A DNA stretch of 64,000 nt from Falciphora oryzae (Eukaryota; Ascomycota; Sordariomycetes; Magnaporthales; Magnaporthaceae), in NCBI GenBank assembly GCA_000733355.1, contig JNVV01000001.1:2686219-2750218 (forward strand). The letters are read 5' to 3'. The notes below the pieces were generated by a model. The model did not search any database. It worked only from the letters and a program-made list of their open reading frames with translations, and was not told the origin of the DNA. Below, piece after piece: positions 44,415 to 55,947 of the stretch. Numbering within the stretch: the stretch's first letter is position 1; every line of letters starts with the position of its first letter. Made by a program: the position numbers and the translations under genes.

Positions 44415-47400
44415 GAGCGCAGAGAAGGTAGCGTTATCCGGCCGACCGATAATGATCAAGTTTCCTAGGCTAACACAATATTACATCCACGCAGACTCTG
44501 CATAAAGCAATTGTTGTTCTTCCACTTTCTCTCGGGACCCAGGTCCTAGTCTAGTGGACTTTTTGGGCTGACGGCGCCATGGAAAAAAAAAACAAGATGG
44601 AGCATCGTCATTTTACATTTCTTTTTTTCCTCACAAAAACTTTTCTCCTCTTACTTTGTTATTTGCCTCATGAGGTAGCATGTAAACACCTGTGACTACC
44701 TGGAAATCGGCTGGTAAAAAGAGGGTTCGTAATCGTGGCTCTTTGCAGAGGCCGGGGGAGAATAGCTCTGGCTTTCACAGAGCCAGCATGGCTTGATCTA
44801 ACTGCTTTACGGGAAAAGTACGCAAAGGCGAACTGGAGTTCACAGGGCTTATCTATCCATAATTCTTTGTTTTGTTCTTTTACTAGTTGCCTGTGAACTA
44901 TGTAAATATGCTCCTCGCGCGGAGTCGCAACCATCGTAGATTTCCATTTCTCCGTTTCTTTGTGGTGAACTGCATCCCTCTTTTAGACGAACCGGCGGAG
45001 GGTGGGCATTCTGGAGAGAGGTAGGTGTCATAGACGATTCAGCGCAGTGGCCAAGTCCATCGCAGTGGAAAGGCCCGGCACACCGGACAGTGGATGATCA
45101 GCGCAGGTATGCAAAATCCTTCAACGGGAGGAATCTCAGCTGTGGGTGATTACACCCTACTTTCCTTTTGTCGGCCACCTCACTGGCGGGCGTATGCCCA
45201 TCGGTCGGCGTGTTCCTTGGGCTGACGAATGGCACCGCGGAGCTGTTCCGCGGTCACTGGTATGGGCCGTGCTGTCCTCCCCCTCGCTCCACACGCACAC
45301 AGCCGGCAAGAGGAGAAAAGAATAGGCGCCCACAGGGCCTTGGGAAATGGGGCGATCAAGTGGCTGCCGCCCAACGGAAAGGTCTGGTGGCGGGGACAAG
45401 CGCGCCAGACACGGGGCCCCTTCGAACAGCCGAGGTGGCAGGAAGGATGCCAGAGCTGTGGATTAGGTGGATAAAATGCTGGCTGGCAGGCCCCGACGAG
45501 AAACCAACGGACCGAAGACGCAGGCAGTAGTCGCATTAATATGAAAATGGCAGTCTGTTAGACCAACCAAGGCCGGCCAGCCAAGAACAGCAACCGCGTC
45601 TGTGCTGCTGCGGGTTTTTCAAGCGCGGCCTCCGGGCTGCTGCTGCTGCTGCTGCTGCTGCGCACTTGAGAAAGATCCGGTACTACGTTGTACTGGCGGA
45701 CCCGGCAAGCTGGTTCGACTAACGACTGGAAACAAGCCCAAGCCAACACACATGCCCACGGACGCAAAAGCGAGAGAAGGAGAAAGGAGGTAGGGATGAA
45801 AAAGGGAAGGGGTGAAAAAAGAGGGAAAAAAGGAATAAAGGAGAAACAAGCGAAAACAAGGGGGATAAACTACCAGGTAGCCTAGTGCTGCCTTGACACC
45901 ACAAGACCCCCCAATGCTGGGTTCTTGTTTGTAGGAAAGTGGGATCCGGCTCTGAGCGTTGTGTGCGGCGCAGTGGATTCCAGGCGTACTGGCAATCCTC
46001 CTCCTTTTCGCCTTGGTTGCTACCTTCCAAGGATAGAGCACTTGACTGCCTGGGGTAGGCATCTATCGATCCAGAATGACCTATAGCACTGCCTGTACTG
46101 GTTCTCCCCGTTCTCGATGCTCGGTTGACGGAGCCGGTGGCGTGGTGAGGGTGCTTCCCGGATGTGTGGGCTCCCCTTTTTATTCTTTCTTTTTTAATTT
46201 TTTGTTTTTATTTTTTTTTTACACTTCTCACCCAACACGGCATCAACGCCGACGTCTCCTCTCCCACCAAGGGAGGAGAAACCTCATTTTCTACTGCTCA
46301 AAGTCGCATCTGTCCCACAAGAGATAGGCTGCGTCCAGGTTCCCATGCCACTCATGCCTCAACCTTTTTAGCCTACCCTCCTCCCTTCGACATTGTGCAC
46401 TGCATGAGGGTGGTGGGTGGGTAGGTACGTTGGGAAGAATCTCCATCGTCTGAATACAGCCCGCAGCAGCAGAGAATCAGCAAATCCTACCGACGCGTTG
46501 GTCCCTCCCCCTTGCCTTGCCCTTCTCCGTCACACGCCCCTCCCAGATTTATCGTGATGGAAAAAAATCTTCTTCGAGCTTGGGAAAAAGCAATGTTAAG
46601 CACAGCCGATGTGTCGCATACGTGCAGCATCCCTAGTTGGGTAGGTATTTGTCACTTCAAGTGGGAGGCACCTAGGAGGTCCACGGTACTCCGCTACTTT
46701 TTGGCTGGGTGCTGTCCAGCTTGTAATGTCCCCGGGCCCCGGCTCAGGCCTCAAGCAGGCCTCGTCCCTGGTGGCCACCACGACGCCTCTCCGCCTCAGC
46801 CGATCGGTATCTATCCGCACGCGCGTGCTTCCACGGCCCCTGACAACCTTCTCAGGGCTGCCTCATCCCGCGCAGACCACATAAACTTTTCCGACCATTG
46901 CAAGAAAGCAAACCGGACGGCAGGCTAACAGGGACCATGCAGGGTCTTTGGGAAGGTATCCTCTGACCCTATTCGGAAGAGAAGCGTCCGGCCGCGCCCT
47001 CAATGACCCCTCAGGCCGAGGTTACGACCCCAAGGAGCATGCAATCTACCTACCCGTACCGACGAGATTCAGCTACAACCGACGGGCCTACACCGTGGGC
47101 ACACACACCCCCCCGTGGGAGCCAGGAGATAGGGGGCTTCTCAAAATACCTTTCCGACCCACAAAGCCCCCGGCGACTCAGTTGTGTGCTAGCGTATCGT
47201 TACCGGCGAGCCTAGGTACCTAGGTAGGTAGTGTTCTACTCACCCCGACACCGCCGAGACCCAGCCAGGTCCAGCAAGCTCCACGGGATCAAGACGGTAT
47301 GCGAGTGCGCTTGGGACGGTGGGTGCTCGTTACGCGGCCTGCCCTGAAGCCCGCCCCACGCCCGTTCTGCTACCGTTTTCCCCAAGGCAGGCAGGTACAA

Positions 47401-50218
47401 GCTTGTCCTCCAAGCGCCCAGCTCGTGGGAAATCACGCCTCGATCCTTGTTCCTCCCCTCAGTGTCCCCATCGCAACACATGAGCCCCAGAGTCTGTCTC
47501 TTGGTAGAGTAAAGACGGGGACGACCGGGCCCCTACCACCCTGCCACCCTGCCCTGGCTGATCAGCAGCAGCGTCTGGTTGGTAGCATCTCGCTATCCCC
47601 CTCCCGAGAGATTTACCGCCCTGGACCAACAGGACCTCGAGGTCGCCGGGCAAGAGGAGGGCATGCAGGCCCACCTCCCTTCGGTTTTCGCTCCCCAACG
47701 AGAACCATCGTTGCCCTGTGCTTGATCTCAAGTGTGCCTGCCGCACCCTTTCTTCCCTGTCCCCTGCGCAGCCTACGACATACCTCCACCATCCACGCCC
47801 ACCCGCCCACAGAACTCCCCTTCGGCCGCTATGCTAACCACTCACCGGTCGGGCCGTGGTGAAATTTGTCGCGATGGAGATGTGTCCCTCCTGCCTGCCT
47901 GGTGCCATTGGCCCCTGACTGCCCCGGCGCACACACACGGTAGAGAACGAGTGTTCTCCCCAAGACGATGCCCCAAGTCCCCAATATGATGCCAAATACT
48001 TCTGCGCGGCCCACGCACCACCATTCTAATGTTGCTCCCGACACATTCGTGCCCATCCTGTCGTCCCGCACCCGGGCAGCAGGAGAGTAGCACCACACCT
48101 CGGCGGCCCCTGAGCCAGTCATATCGTGTCCCCCAACCCCCTCCTCCCCAAGCACACACCACCACGGGTCCATTCTTTTTTTTTTTTTTTTTTTTCGCCG
48201 CCGGCTACGCTGCCGCCTTTCCCTGCATCATCGCTTGGGCCAGGGGGCACATACCTACAAGGATAGCGCACATTGCAATCGATGCCCGCAGTCCGCTTGT
48301 GTGGATCGCGATCACAGGGGGTGGCATTTTCACCTCCCTCTCCATCTCAGTTCAATGCCTGTGCGGCACCGGGATCTCCTATTTTGGCACCTTCGCCTTA
48401 GGGGCCGCGAAAAAGTACCACGCATGACGCTTCTTTTTTTTCTTTTCCTTCCGAAATATTTAGCGCCGCTCGTCCCAAACAGAAAAATCACCACAAAAAG
48501 GCCCCGGTTGCGGAGATCGGCGACCATCTTGCTTGCGCGGCCCTCGCCGTCCCCCAACTGACTTGTTTCCTAGAACCGATCAGTGGTAGTCCTCCCTCCT
48601 CCTCCAGCCACATAACTTTGGCGCCGGCATTGTTGGGGGGTCGCTCCTAGCGCGAAACGGCGCCGGGTCCCCGAACGAACTGCCTGGTGCCTTCCCAGCC
48701 GCAATGGTTCCTTTGGCTGCCCTATGAGGCCAGGTGTATTTACCGTGCCGTGCTCGCGCTAATGGCACTGGTAGTGCCAAATCTAGTTGGTGGGCAAGCT
48801 GTGCCTGGTAGCATCGAACCGGACGGACACAGATGTGGCTTTGAACATCGGGTCGCAAAAAAGCCATCGAGGATTCGTTGCGTCCGTAGCCAGATACCTA
48901 ATCAATGGCATAGAGACAGATAAAAACGAAATGGCTACCTCTAGTCTACGACCTAAAAGTATTCAAACAGCCAAATTCCCCCTTTTCGCTCAGCTTGGCC
49001 GGACTGGGTCATGGATTACCTCGAGATGGTCGCATGTTTCGCCAACTGGAACCAGTTGGCGTCCTGGCGATGCGGTCATTGATTGACCCAACTTGGTCGA
49101 GCAAATAGACTTGCTTGAAAAAAGATAATACAGTCTTTCCAATTGATTCCAAAGACTTCTCGAGACAATCCTACTGGCCCGCTTGACGGCGTGTGAAGGA
49201 TTCATCTGGATCCGTTTCCCGTCCTTGCAAATGCAAAGTCTCCTTTTTCCGCCCACCAAAACGGGGTGTTGGTATCACAGTGAGGATTTCTAGCTTGACA
49301 AGAGTAGAAATTCCAAATTCCTCCTGTTTCTTTATTTAAATGCGTGACTCTGTCCTCTCTCTCCTTTTTTTTTCTTTTTTCTTCTCTTATCTTCCTTTCC
49401 ACTTGGGGGCCAACGCGGTACAGCCACATACGTTGTTGACGAATAGGCTCGGACTTAAACAATTCCCAATGGGGAAGACCACCACGGAGGATTCCAGTTT
49501 ATATATAGTCAATTGCACCCCATTGTTGCACAACGTCTTTGCTACCTGATGCTTAGGATCCGTGACTGGATCCAGGTTGATGCGGAATCTCAAGATTCCC
49601 ACGTTCTCTCAGATCTGCTCGTGTAGCGCTTTTAGCCTTACAGCCTTTTGGCACGCCACGCCCAAGGCCCTCCGCGCGCGGTCATTGCAACCATGCGCGC
49701 ATTCGGAAACTCTACAACATGCCACGATGGCTTACAAATGAGCTCGGTTTAGCCAGTGGTGGTTTATATTTCTATATCTATAGCACTATGTGCACAAAGC
49801 CCCTGGCTGGGATATGGATATGCAGTTGATGACAGACCAAAACCACGCTGATGCCCAACCAGCCGGCATTATGCGATTTTAGCCCAGGTCCAGTCCCATG
49901 CCAAAGAAAAGTGATCGAAAAGGAAATTTCTCGTCAAGGTTGGCGGACGAAAACCAGTTTAAATGCAATGGTAAAATTGGGGTTAAAGAAAGTGTAGAAT
50001 GTGATCGAAGAATGGAGTGGATTCGAAGTGGAAGAATGGGGACAGAGGTGGCCTGAATAATATCGGACAAAACAGAATCCTTCTTGGCAATATGGCTAGT
50101 CGACAGTGTATGGCTATAAGGGCGTAGTTATCCGGAAAAGAAAGAAGGAAGCAAATGGAAAGGCCAGAAAGCGTCGCCTGCTCGATGATAAAGTGGGGAG
50201 CGGTCGGAGAGAGGCTGC
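44415..50218. other. 5.8-kb gene-poor region
   Basis: No gene could be supported. Visible features are a (CTG)8 repeat at 45637-45660, an A/G-rich tract at about 45770-45870, a T-rich block at 46168-46222, a T run at 48176-48195 and a T-rich block at 49358-49386. Short open frames on both strands show no conserved motif. Confidence 0.45.
45637..45660 (+). repeat. (CTG)8 trinucleotide repeat
   Basis: Eight uninterrupted CTG units lie in non-coding DNA. It is a likely polymorphic microsatellite. Confidence 0.9.
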
Positions 50219-50458
50219 CTAGTTGTACCCGCTTCGGCTCTTGCCCGGGGGCGGCTTGACCTCCTTCTTCTTCTTCTTGCTCTTGCTGCGCTTGGGCTTG
50301 TCGTCCTTGCCGCCTCCCGAGTTGCCCTGGCCTCCAGAGCCCCCGGCAGCCGCGTACTCGCCCGTGTACTCGCCCGAGTACTGGTAGCTGTAGCCTGCGT
50401 AGTCATACTCGCCGCCTTCAGGGGCCAGCAGCGGGACGCAACCCTGTCGGCCACTCAT
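50219..50458 (-). CDS. Small Tyr/Gly- and Lys-rich protein
   Basis: This is a 79-residue single-exon open frame I do not recognise. Residues about 17-36 alternate Tyr with small or acidic residues (EYDYAGYSYQYSGEYTGEY). A Gly/Ser linker follows, then a strongly basic segment with KRSKSKKKKKEVKPPPGKSR, which could act as a nuclear localisation or nucleic-acid-binding tail. The product should be intrinsically disordered. Support for coding is the purposeful composition, third-position GC and a clean ATG context (CACAATGAG). An assembly gap lies about 160 bp upstream, so the promoter is incomplete. It may also be a terminal exon of a larger gene. Confidence 0.5.
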   Translation of the reverse strand: MSGRQGCVPLLAPEGGEYDYAGYSYQYSGEYTGEYAAAGGSGGQGNSGGGKDDKPKRSKSKKKKKEVKPPPGKSRSGYN

Positions 50459-50615
50459 TGTGCAGTCGGTTCTTGGTCGCCAGAGAATCGTAAGAGAATG
50501 ATAGGCGAGCTGGGAGTTGGTGGTTTTGTGTCTGAGGAAGGTTCCGCGGTGACCGCTCGAGAAAATCCGAAGACCTTCAGACTCTCCACACGTACTCTGG
50601 TGAAGCTGGCGTGTC

Positions 50616-50673
50616 NNNNNNNNNNNNNNNNNNNNNNNNNNNNNNNNNNNNNNNNNNNNNNNNNNNNNNNNNN
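50616..50673. other. Assembly gap (58 N)
   Basis: A run of N interrupts the sequence; the true gap length may differ. Translations reading through it are meaningless. Confidence 1.
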
Positions 50674-53220
50674 TGAGGATGGAGGTCCTGTAGACTAGCG
50701 AGCTCAGGACAGAGCTGTCCCCGGGCGGTTATATAGAAGCCCAGGTAGAGTAGAAAGGAGTTGGTGCGACGAAAGCCGCAATGAGGTCCGTGGATGACTC
50801 TGTGGAAACTATGCCTCGTTGGGGGCGTTCGCTGCCTTGAGCCTGGCGAACTATTTGTGTCCACGTCGAGTATTGGTCGCCCGAAGAAGTGACGCCTCGA
50901 GAGAAAAGGCTGGACTCGTGACTTTCGCCGAAGTATGGCTGGTTTGGGAAAATAAAGATACTGGGTGGGCTAAGGCTGTTGAGCTGCGAATGATGGGATG
51001 ATCTGGCTAGACCGAGTATAAACAGAGCAGTATCTTGTGCCATGATATAGAGAACGGAAGGCTGCTAGATGCCCTAAGTCCCGAATAGTAACATGATCCT
51101 TCCGCAGGTTATGGACATCATTTGTTGTCGTCCAGCAGGGAAACGAGCCGCTCGGCACTTTCCGGCAGGTGCTAGTGAAGCCTCTACCGCCACGCCCGAC
51201 TCGCTCCATCCGCCCCAGCCCTGTGCCATAGACCTAATGAGGCGCAGACCAAGTGCGCGGAAGCCAATACGGGACACGATGTGGTATCCTCAAGGGAGGC
51301 TATGACGGGTTGTATTGTGAGGGGCCGCATACGCGGATCCTTCAATAAGCTTCAAATTGCCATGCCACGAGCGAGACCGCTCTGGCCAGCCTGGTCCGGC
51401 AAGGCCCAGCTTGAGCACAGGCCAGTTCTGACTCTTTTGGGAGGGCAGAGTGTTCATCTCGTGTCCCATCCCGCTCCTCCATCGGGAGTGTCACCGGCAT
51501 CGCGGTGAAGGTTGCCGCCGGGGCGTATACCCAATGATGGTGTCAAGCCGCAGACGACAAGTTCCAGACTGTGACCCAGAGTTTGAATTGGGTTATGACA
51601 GGCTCCGCTTCTTGCCGGATAGTTCCATATATAGAACAGACGGGGATAAAGAAACGAACATATTTGAGAGTCTGCCCCACGATGTTTCCAAATAGGCAAG
51701 ATCGCGAATCCTGCCGGACTGCTTGAGCGAGGAGCTGGTCGAACGTTGCAGGGCTTGACACGAAAGTCTGGGGATAGCGGTAAGGATCTCGCTTGAACGG
51801 CAAAGGGAAAACAATTGTCCAAGGGAAGGAATCAGGATCAAGGCCCAGGTGTTCTGAGAGGCTATGTAGGGGGGTTATGTGGAGAGGGAGGCATGAAGAG
51901 GGTCGATATGGCGAGGTCAATGGCTAGCTTGTTAGGCCGGCACCATAGTTGGGGGCCCAAGAAAATGCCGTAGAGGATCGTACACAGCCTTGTCGACGGA
52001 CACACTTGATGCCCCGACCTGGCCACCCGGCCAGTCGCTCGACACTTGTCGAGAGGGCTAGCCATTGAGGGCTCGACTGGACCCTGCCTGTCCCATTCGG
52101 GAATCTGCGCCAAACCGCTGGGACAGCGAGCGAGTAGGGCTCCGTTCGATGCGTGGCGTGAACGGGGGCCTCCCGAACGCCAGCCGGGCCGGCGGGAATG
52201 GGGATTGTGGGGGTGGCCGTCGTGCGACTGAGGACGAGAGGCGTACAAGCCATCGTCTTGAGGGTAGGATCCTGCAGAGTCCAGGAGACGAGTTCTTGAC
52301 GGCCCCGTCGGTCTATTTTCGTCCTAAAATGTGGAGATCAGGTCGAGGAATGTGAGCTCAGTATCTCTCTTGTCTGAAAACTGTTCTTGCAGGAGCCGTT
52401 GCACATAATGCAGAGCCGTTAGGCGTAATGAGGATTGCGTTGAAAGGGGAGGCTAGCCCTACACTGGGACGGGCGGCTTGGCCCGGATCCGCCCTCCTGG
52501 AGTGACAGGTCTTTGGCCGAACGTGGGAGTAGAGCACCGGCGGCAGGCCGAACAGATTGATGGAGACGTGTAGGAGGGCAAGTGCCGCGGGTAGGCGATG
52601 CGTGGAAACGCGTAGAGGTTAGCCAGAGTGGTAGCGCCAGCTGGGAAGAAGAGTAAGCCGCGGGACGTGGCTGGAACAGCCGAGTCAGAAGTTGGTGGTT
52701 CTGACATCAGCAGTTTTTGGCCTGGATCCTTCGCTGGAGAAATTGTCGCCAGATCAAGATCCAGATTCCCTAGATCTAGGGCTCCCCATACGGCCGAGAA
52801 ATGTCCTTGATGCCATCTACAATCACCCGCTAGGCTCAATCTCGCATCACCAAACCAGCTTGCACACTGAGGGTCTCGAAAGCCTCACCGGCGGCAGACC
52901 GTGCGTACCCCTTTTGGGTGCCCAAGCATCCGCTTATCGACCAGCCCCGCTTCGTTTCGCGCAGGCGTCGTCGCACCACGTGATAATCTCTCGACTTCAT
53001 CCATCGCAGAGAACGGCGCCGGACGGCGCGGTGTCGTGCGCCCTCGATATATTGATCCGTCCGACGCTGTCCATCTCCCACGCCGTCCATTTTTAGGCCA
53101 CCTTGGGGCCGGAACACACAAGTGCCGACAGGATGACCATGTCGCGCGCGGGGCCAAACAAAGCACAGTCAAGGATTTCGCCGCGTGTTTTTTTGCGGCG
53201 ACGTGGTTCCTGCCGAAGAT

Positions 53221-53246
53221 GGCACAGCCGGCACAGCCGGCACAGT
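53221..53246 (+). repeat. Nine-base tandem repeat (GGCACAGCC, about three copies)
   Basis: Three successive units differ only at the last bases. It is a small minisatellite in non-coding DNA. Confidence 0.7.
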
Positions 53247-54228
53247 CTTCTTGTCAGCCGCCAAAAGCTCCCGGCTCGTGCTGCACACCATATCTATGGG
53301 CTCTGTGCCGGATTCCATCTCATCGGCGTCCGATGCGGCCCCTTCCGGCCACGTCTCTCGAGCCTAGAACATAGCCCTCAGTCTTGGTTCCTACTGCCAC
53401 AACCGACCTCCCGTCGTGTGTGATAGGTCGCCGTCACAGTAGTTGATCCTACCCTTCCAATCCCACCGGCGTGGCTGAAGCAGACTTATGGGAGCGAGGA
53501 GATGGAATTCCCCCTGCATCGCCTGTAGGGCTGTGGCTGTGCTATTTCCTTATGAAGGTCCTGTCAGACTGCCACCGTGCGTGCCCCCATGCGAGACATG
53601 AGCTGTGCCGCTGTATGCCGCACCCAACACATGGTCCGCCTGTCCGGGAGGGACTTCTCCTAACCGGGAGACCGATTTCATCTGTTCCCCATTGAACGAC
53701 GGGAAATTCCATAGCCCGCGTGCCCGCCAACGCCCCAATATTGGCTGCTTGTGACACTCTACAAAGGCTGACAATAGGTGCAACAGGCGCGGAAATGGCG
53801 ATGTTGAATCCATTCTCCTGAACAAACAGCCGGATCTGCATCGCCACCTGATTTCGTAGGATCATTAACTGACCCTCTGGGTCCGAACCCTCTGCCTCGA
53901 CGCCACCCCTAAATCTAGTCTAATTTGTTCTCCTGTAAGTATTACATATCTTATGCATGGCCATCCGCCTTCACCACATTACCACGACATCAAACAAATC
54001 ATGAATGCTGGGTCCCATCTTCCTAAAGATAGAGGTTCCAAAAAGCTATCACTTCCTTCTTTTCCTTCTCCTGACGGCCATGGCTTGCTAATCGCGCAAC
54101 TAGTGATGGAAACAATAAGCACCGCAGACCTTGTGCCCCCCGAAGTGATTTCTCGATAGGTCGCTGGGTCGCAATCTCGACTGACGTGTGTCCCTGGCAG
54201 CGGGATGAGTGGCAGAGCTGGGCTGGTG

Positions 54229-54834
54229 TTACTGGACACGAGCAAGGCGAACGACCACAGTCTTGGAGGACGGCGCCGTGACAGTGACTGTCGACGTGGT
54301 TGCGTTACCGAAGAACACCGTCTTAGGGTCGACTGTGACCGTCACAACAGACCACGAGCCGTTGCCGGCAAGTGTCGCCCCAGCCGGCAATGTGGCGGTT
54401 GCGTTCACCACGCCTGTGCCATGGCCAGCTGTGCCGGCGGTACCAACGATGCCGGCGGTACCAGTTCCGAGGATCGGGAATGCGGTGGTGGTGAGTGTGA
54501 GATTCGCGACGGTGACCGCCGAAGCCGCAGTCGGCGCAGTTCCGATGACGGTCAGGTTCGCCACTGTAGTAGTCGCCGTCGCCGTCGAGACGGAGCTCGC
54601 CACGGGGACGGTAACTATGATGGTGTCGGCAGGCAAGGGGGGCTCGCCACCGACAATAGCGTCGTAATTGTCATACGTGCCATAACTTCCGTAATCGCCG
54701 TAATCGCCGTAGTTGGCGGCTTCGAGGTCTTCGATTCCGACATTGTCGATCTTGTGGGACGAGTCCAAACTGCCGCGAGGGAGGGCAAGGGCAAGGACGG
54801 CGCCCGTGGCCACGATCAAGGCGAGATGACGCAT
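54229..54834 (-). CDS. Secreted Tyr-periodic, Thr/Val-rich protein
   Basis: The 201-residue single-exon product starts with a clear signal peptide (MRHLALIVATGAVLALALPRG; start chosen at 54834 rather than the upstream ATG at 54858 for that reason). Residues about 40-57 place Tyr at every third position (NYGDYGDYGSYGTYDNYDAI). The rest is rich in Thr, Val, Ala and Gly with several N-glycosylation sequons (NLT, NAT, NGS) and no Cys. It could be a cell-wall or surface glycoprotein. No GPI anchor signal is evident and no family was recognised. Its neighbour at about 1.1 kb is a UstYa-type gene transcribed away from it. UstYa proteins modify Tyr-containing secreted precursors in fungal RiPP pathways, but the usual Kex2-flanked repeated cores are missing here. 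Confidence 0.65.
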   Translation of the reverse strand: MRHLALIVATGAVLALALPRGSLDSSHKIDNVGIEDLEAANYGDYGDYGSYGTYDNYDAIVGGEPPLPADTIIVTVPVASSVSTATATTTVANLTVIGTAPTAASAVTVANLTLTTTAFPILGTGTAGIVGTAGTAGHGTGVVNATATLPAGATLAGNGSWSVVTVTVDPKTVFFGNATTSTVTVTAPSSKTVVVRLARVQ

Positions 54835-55947
54835 TGTTGCAGGTTTGTGGAGGAGCACAAGGTCGAGGGACCTGTAGATCGACTATTCCGTGCTATTGTA
54901 ATCAGCCCCTATCTCGGTAAACGTTCTGGATTGCTCACCGTGACAGGCGATGGGGAGGACATGCCACCAGGACTGCGAGCTTGCGGAGAGATGCTGCTGA
55001 TGGGTGGTTGCGTTTAGCAGGGGATTGTACAATTACCAGTGGAAGAATGCACCAGCGGCGTTGCTCAGATGGCTTTCTTCCGAGGCTTTCCCTCGCAAAC
55101 GAGGCGGTTGTGTACAACTGCAAGGCAACGCGAGGCTAGTAACGTCGGCAAAGGAGGGGTGGCGATCAGAGGGTGATTCTGCAGGATTGTGTCTCGGGGG
55201 ATTTTCTTGAAGCTACAAAACCGTACCCACGAGCATGGACGCTGGGTTCCGGGCCAAGTGGTTCGGTTGCCTTCCGCGCAGGTGTTCAACTGAGAAGGCA
55301 CGCCTTCCTATTTCAGCAGCCTTCTCTCAGTATCCTGAAATGCACAATAGTGCATGCCATGCTCGGGGGAAGGAACGCATGTCTCCTCTAGTGGCTCCTT
55401 ATACGTTCCGATAGGGCGCCACATATACGGGCGGTTTACCTCTTCTAATTTTTATCCCGTAGCGACGGGACACACGTTGCAGACATGCCGTGCTCCCCAT
55501 TGTGATACCGGGAGTCCTTGGGCCTTGAAGTCGCGGTATTGTAGTCACACACCCGCGACGAACCAATCCCTCGCTGCTTTTTGGATACAGCCTGGTTATA
55601 GGGTTCTGTGGACTAAACCCACGCGTCCCTACTGGCATGTACTATCAGCTTTCAAGATCGTGGCCCGGACTCTTAGGTGCCGAGGCGGATGATAAAGGCC
55701 TCCCGTTTAGCTATAAAAGTCATTCTCCTGCCACATCAATCTCACTTTGCCCTCTGTCCCAACTGCCTGGTTTGGAAGCTTGATTGCATTTTCTACGACC
55801 CCTTGCCCGCCGATCCAGTCCAACTATCGCCCAGCCCCCGGTACACATACACACTTGCCCACTGATAACTGATAAGTGGTTCGCTTACCCGTCTCGACTC
55901 TCTTGCACCATCGAACGCACCAAAGTAGTCGTGCGTCCCCAATAGAC
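54835..55947. promoter_or_regulatory. Divergent promoter, secreted protein / UstYa-like gene
   Basis: 1.1 kb between divergent starts. A strong TATA box (TATAAAA at 55712-55718) lies about 230 bp before the UstYa start codon and is followed by a CT-rich leader. No gene was recognised in between. Confidence 0.5.
55712..55718 (+). promoter_or_regulatory. TATA box of the UstYa-like gene
   Basis: CTATAAAAGT lies about 230 bp upstream of the start at 55948 and precedes a pyrimidine-rich leader. Confidence 0.5.

Larger units (their letters stand above)
50459..54228. other. Non-coding region with assembly gap
   Basis: About 3.8 kb without a supportable gene. It contains the N run at 50616-50673, an 18-base match to the 3' end of 18S rRNA at 51093-51110 (minus sense), a GGCACAGCC triplet repeat at 53221-53246 and several short open frames lacking motifs. 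Codon-like bias is absent, which suggests degenerate repeat DNA. Confidence 0.4.

Noticed and set aside
53848..53875. GGATCATTAACTG, resembling an 18S-ITS1 junction
   Set aside because: Only about nine bases fit and the sequence on both sides is unrelated to rDNA; too weak to call.
55354..55692. 112-codon open frame considered as a RiPP precursor near the UstYa gene
   Set aside because: It has no signal peptide, no repeated core and no Kex2 sites, and it lies in the promoter region.
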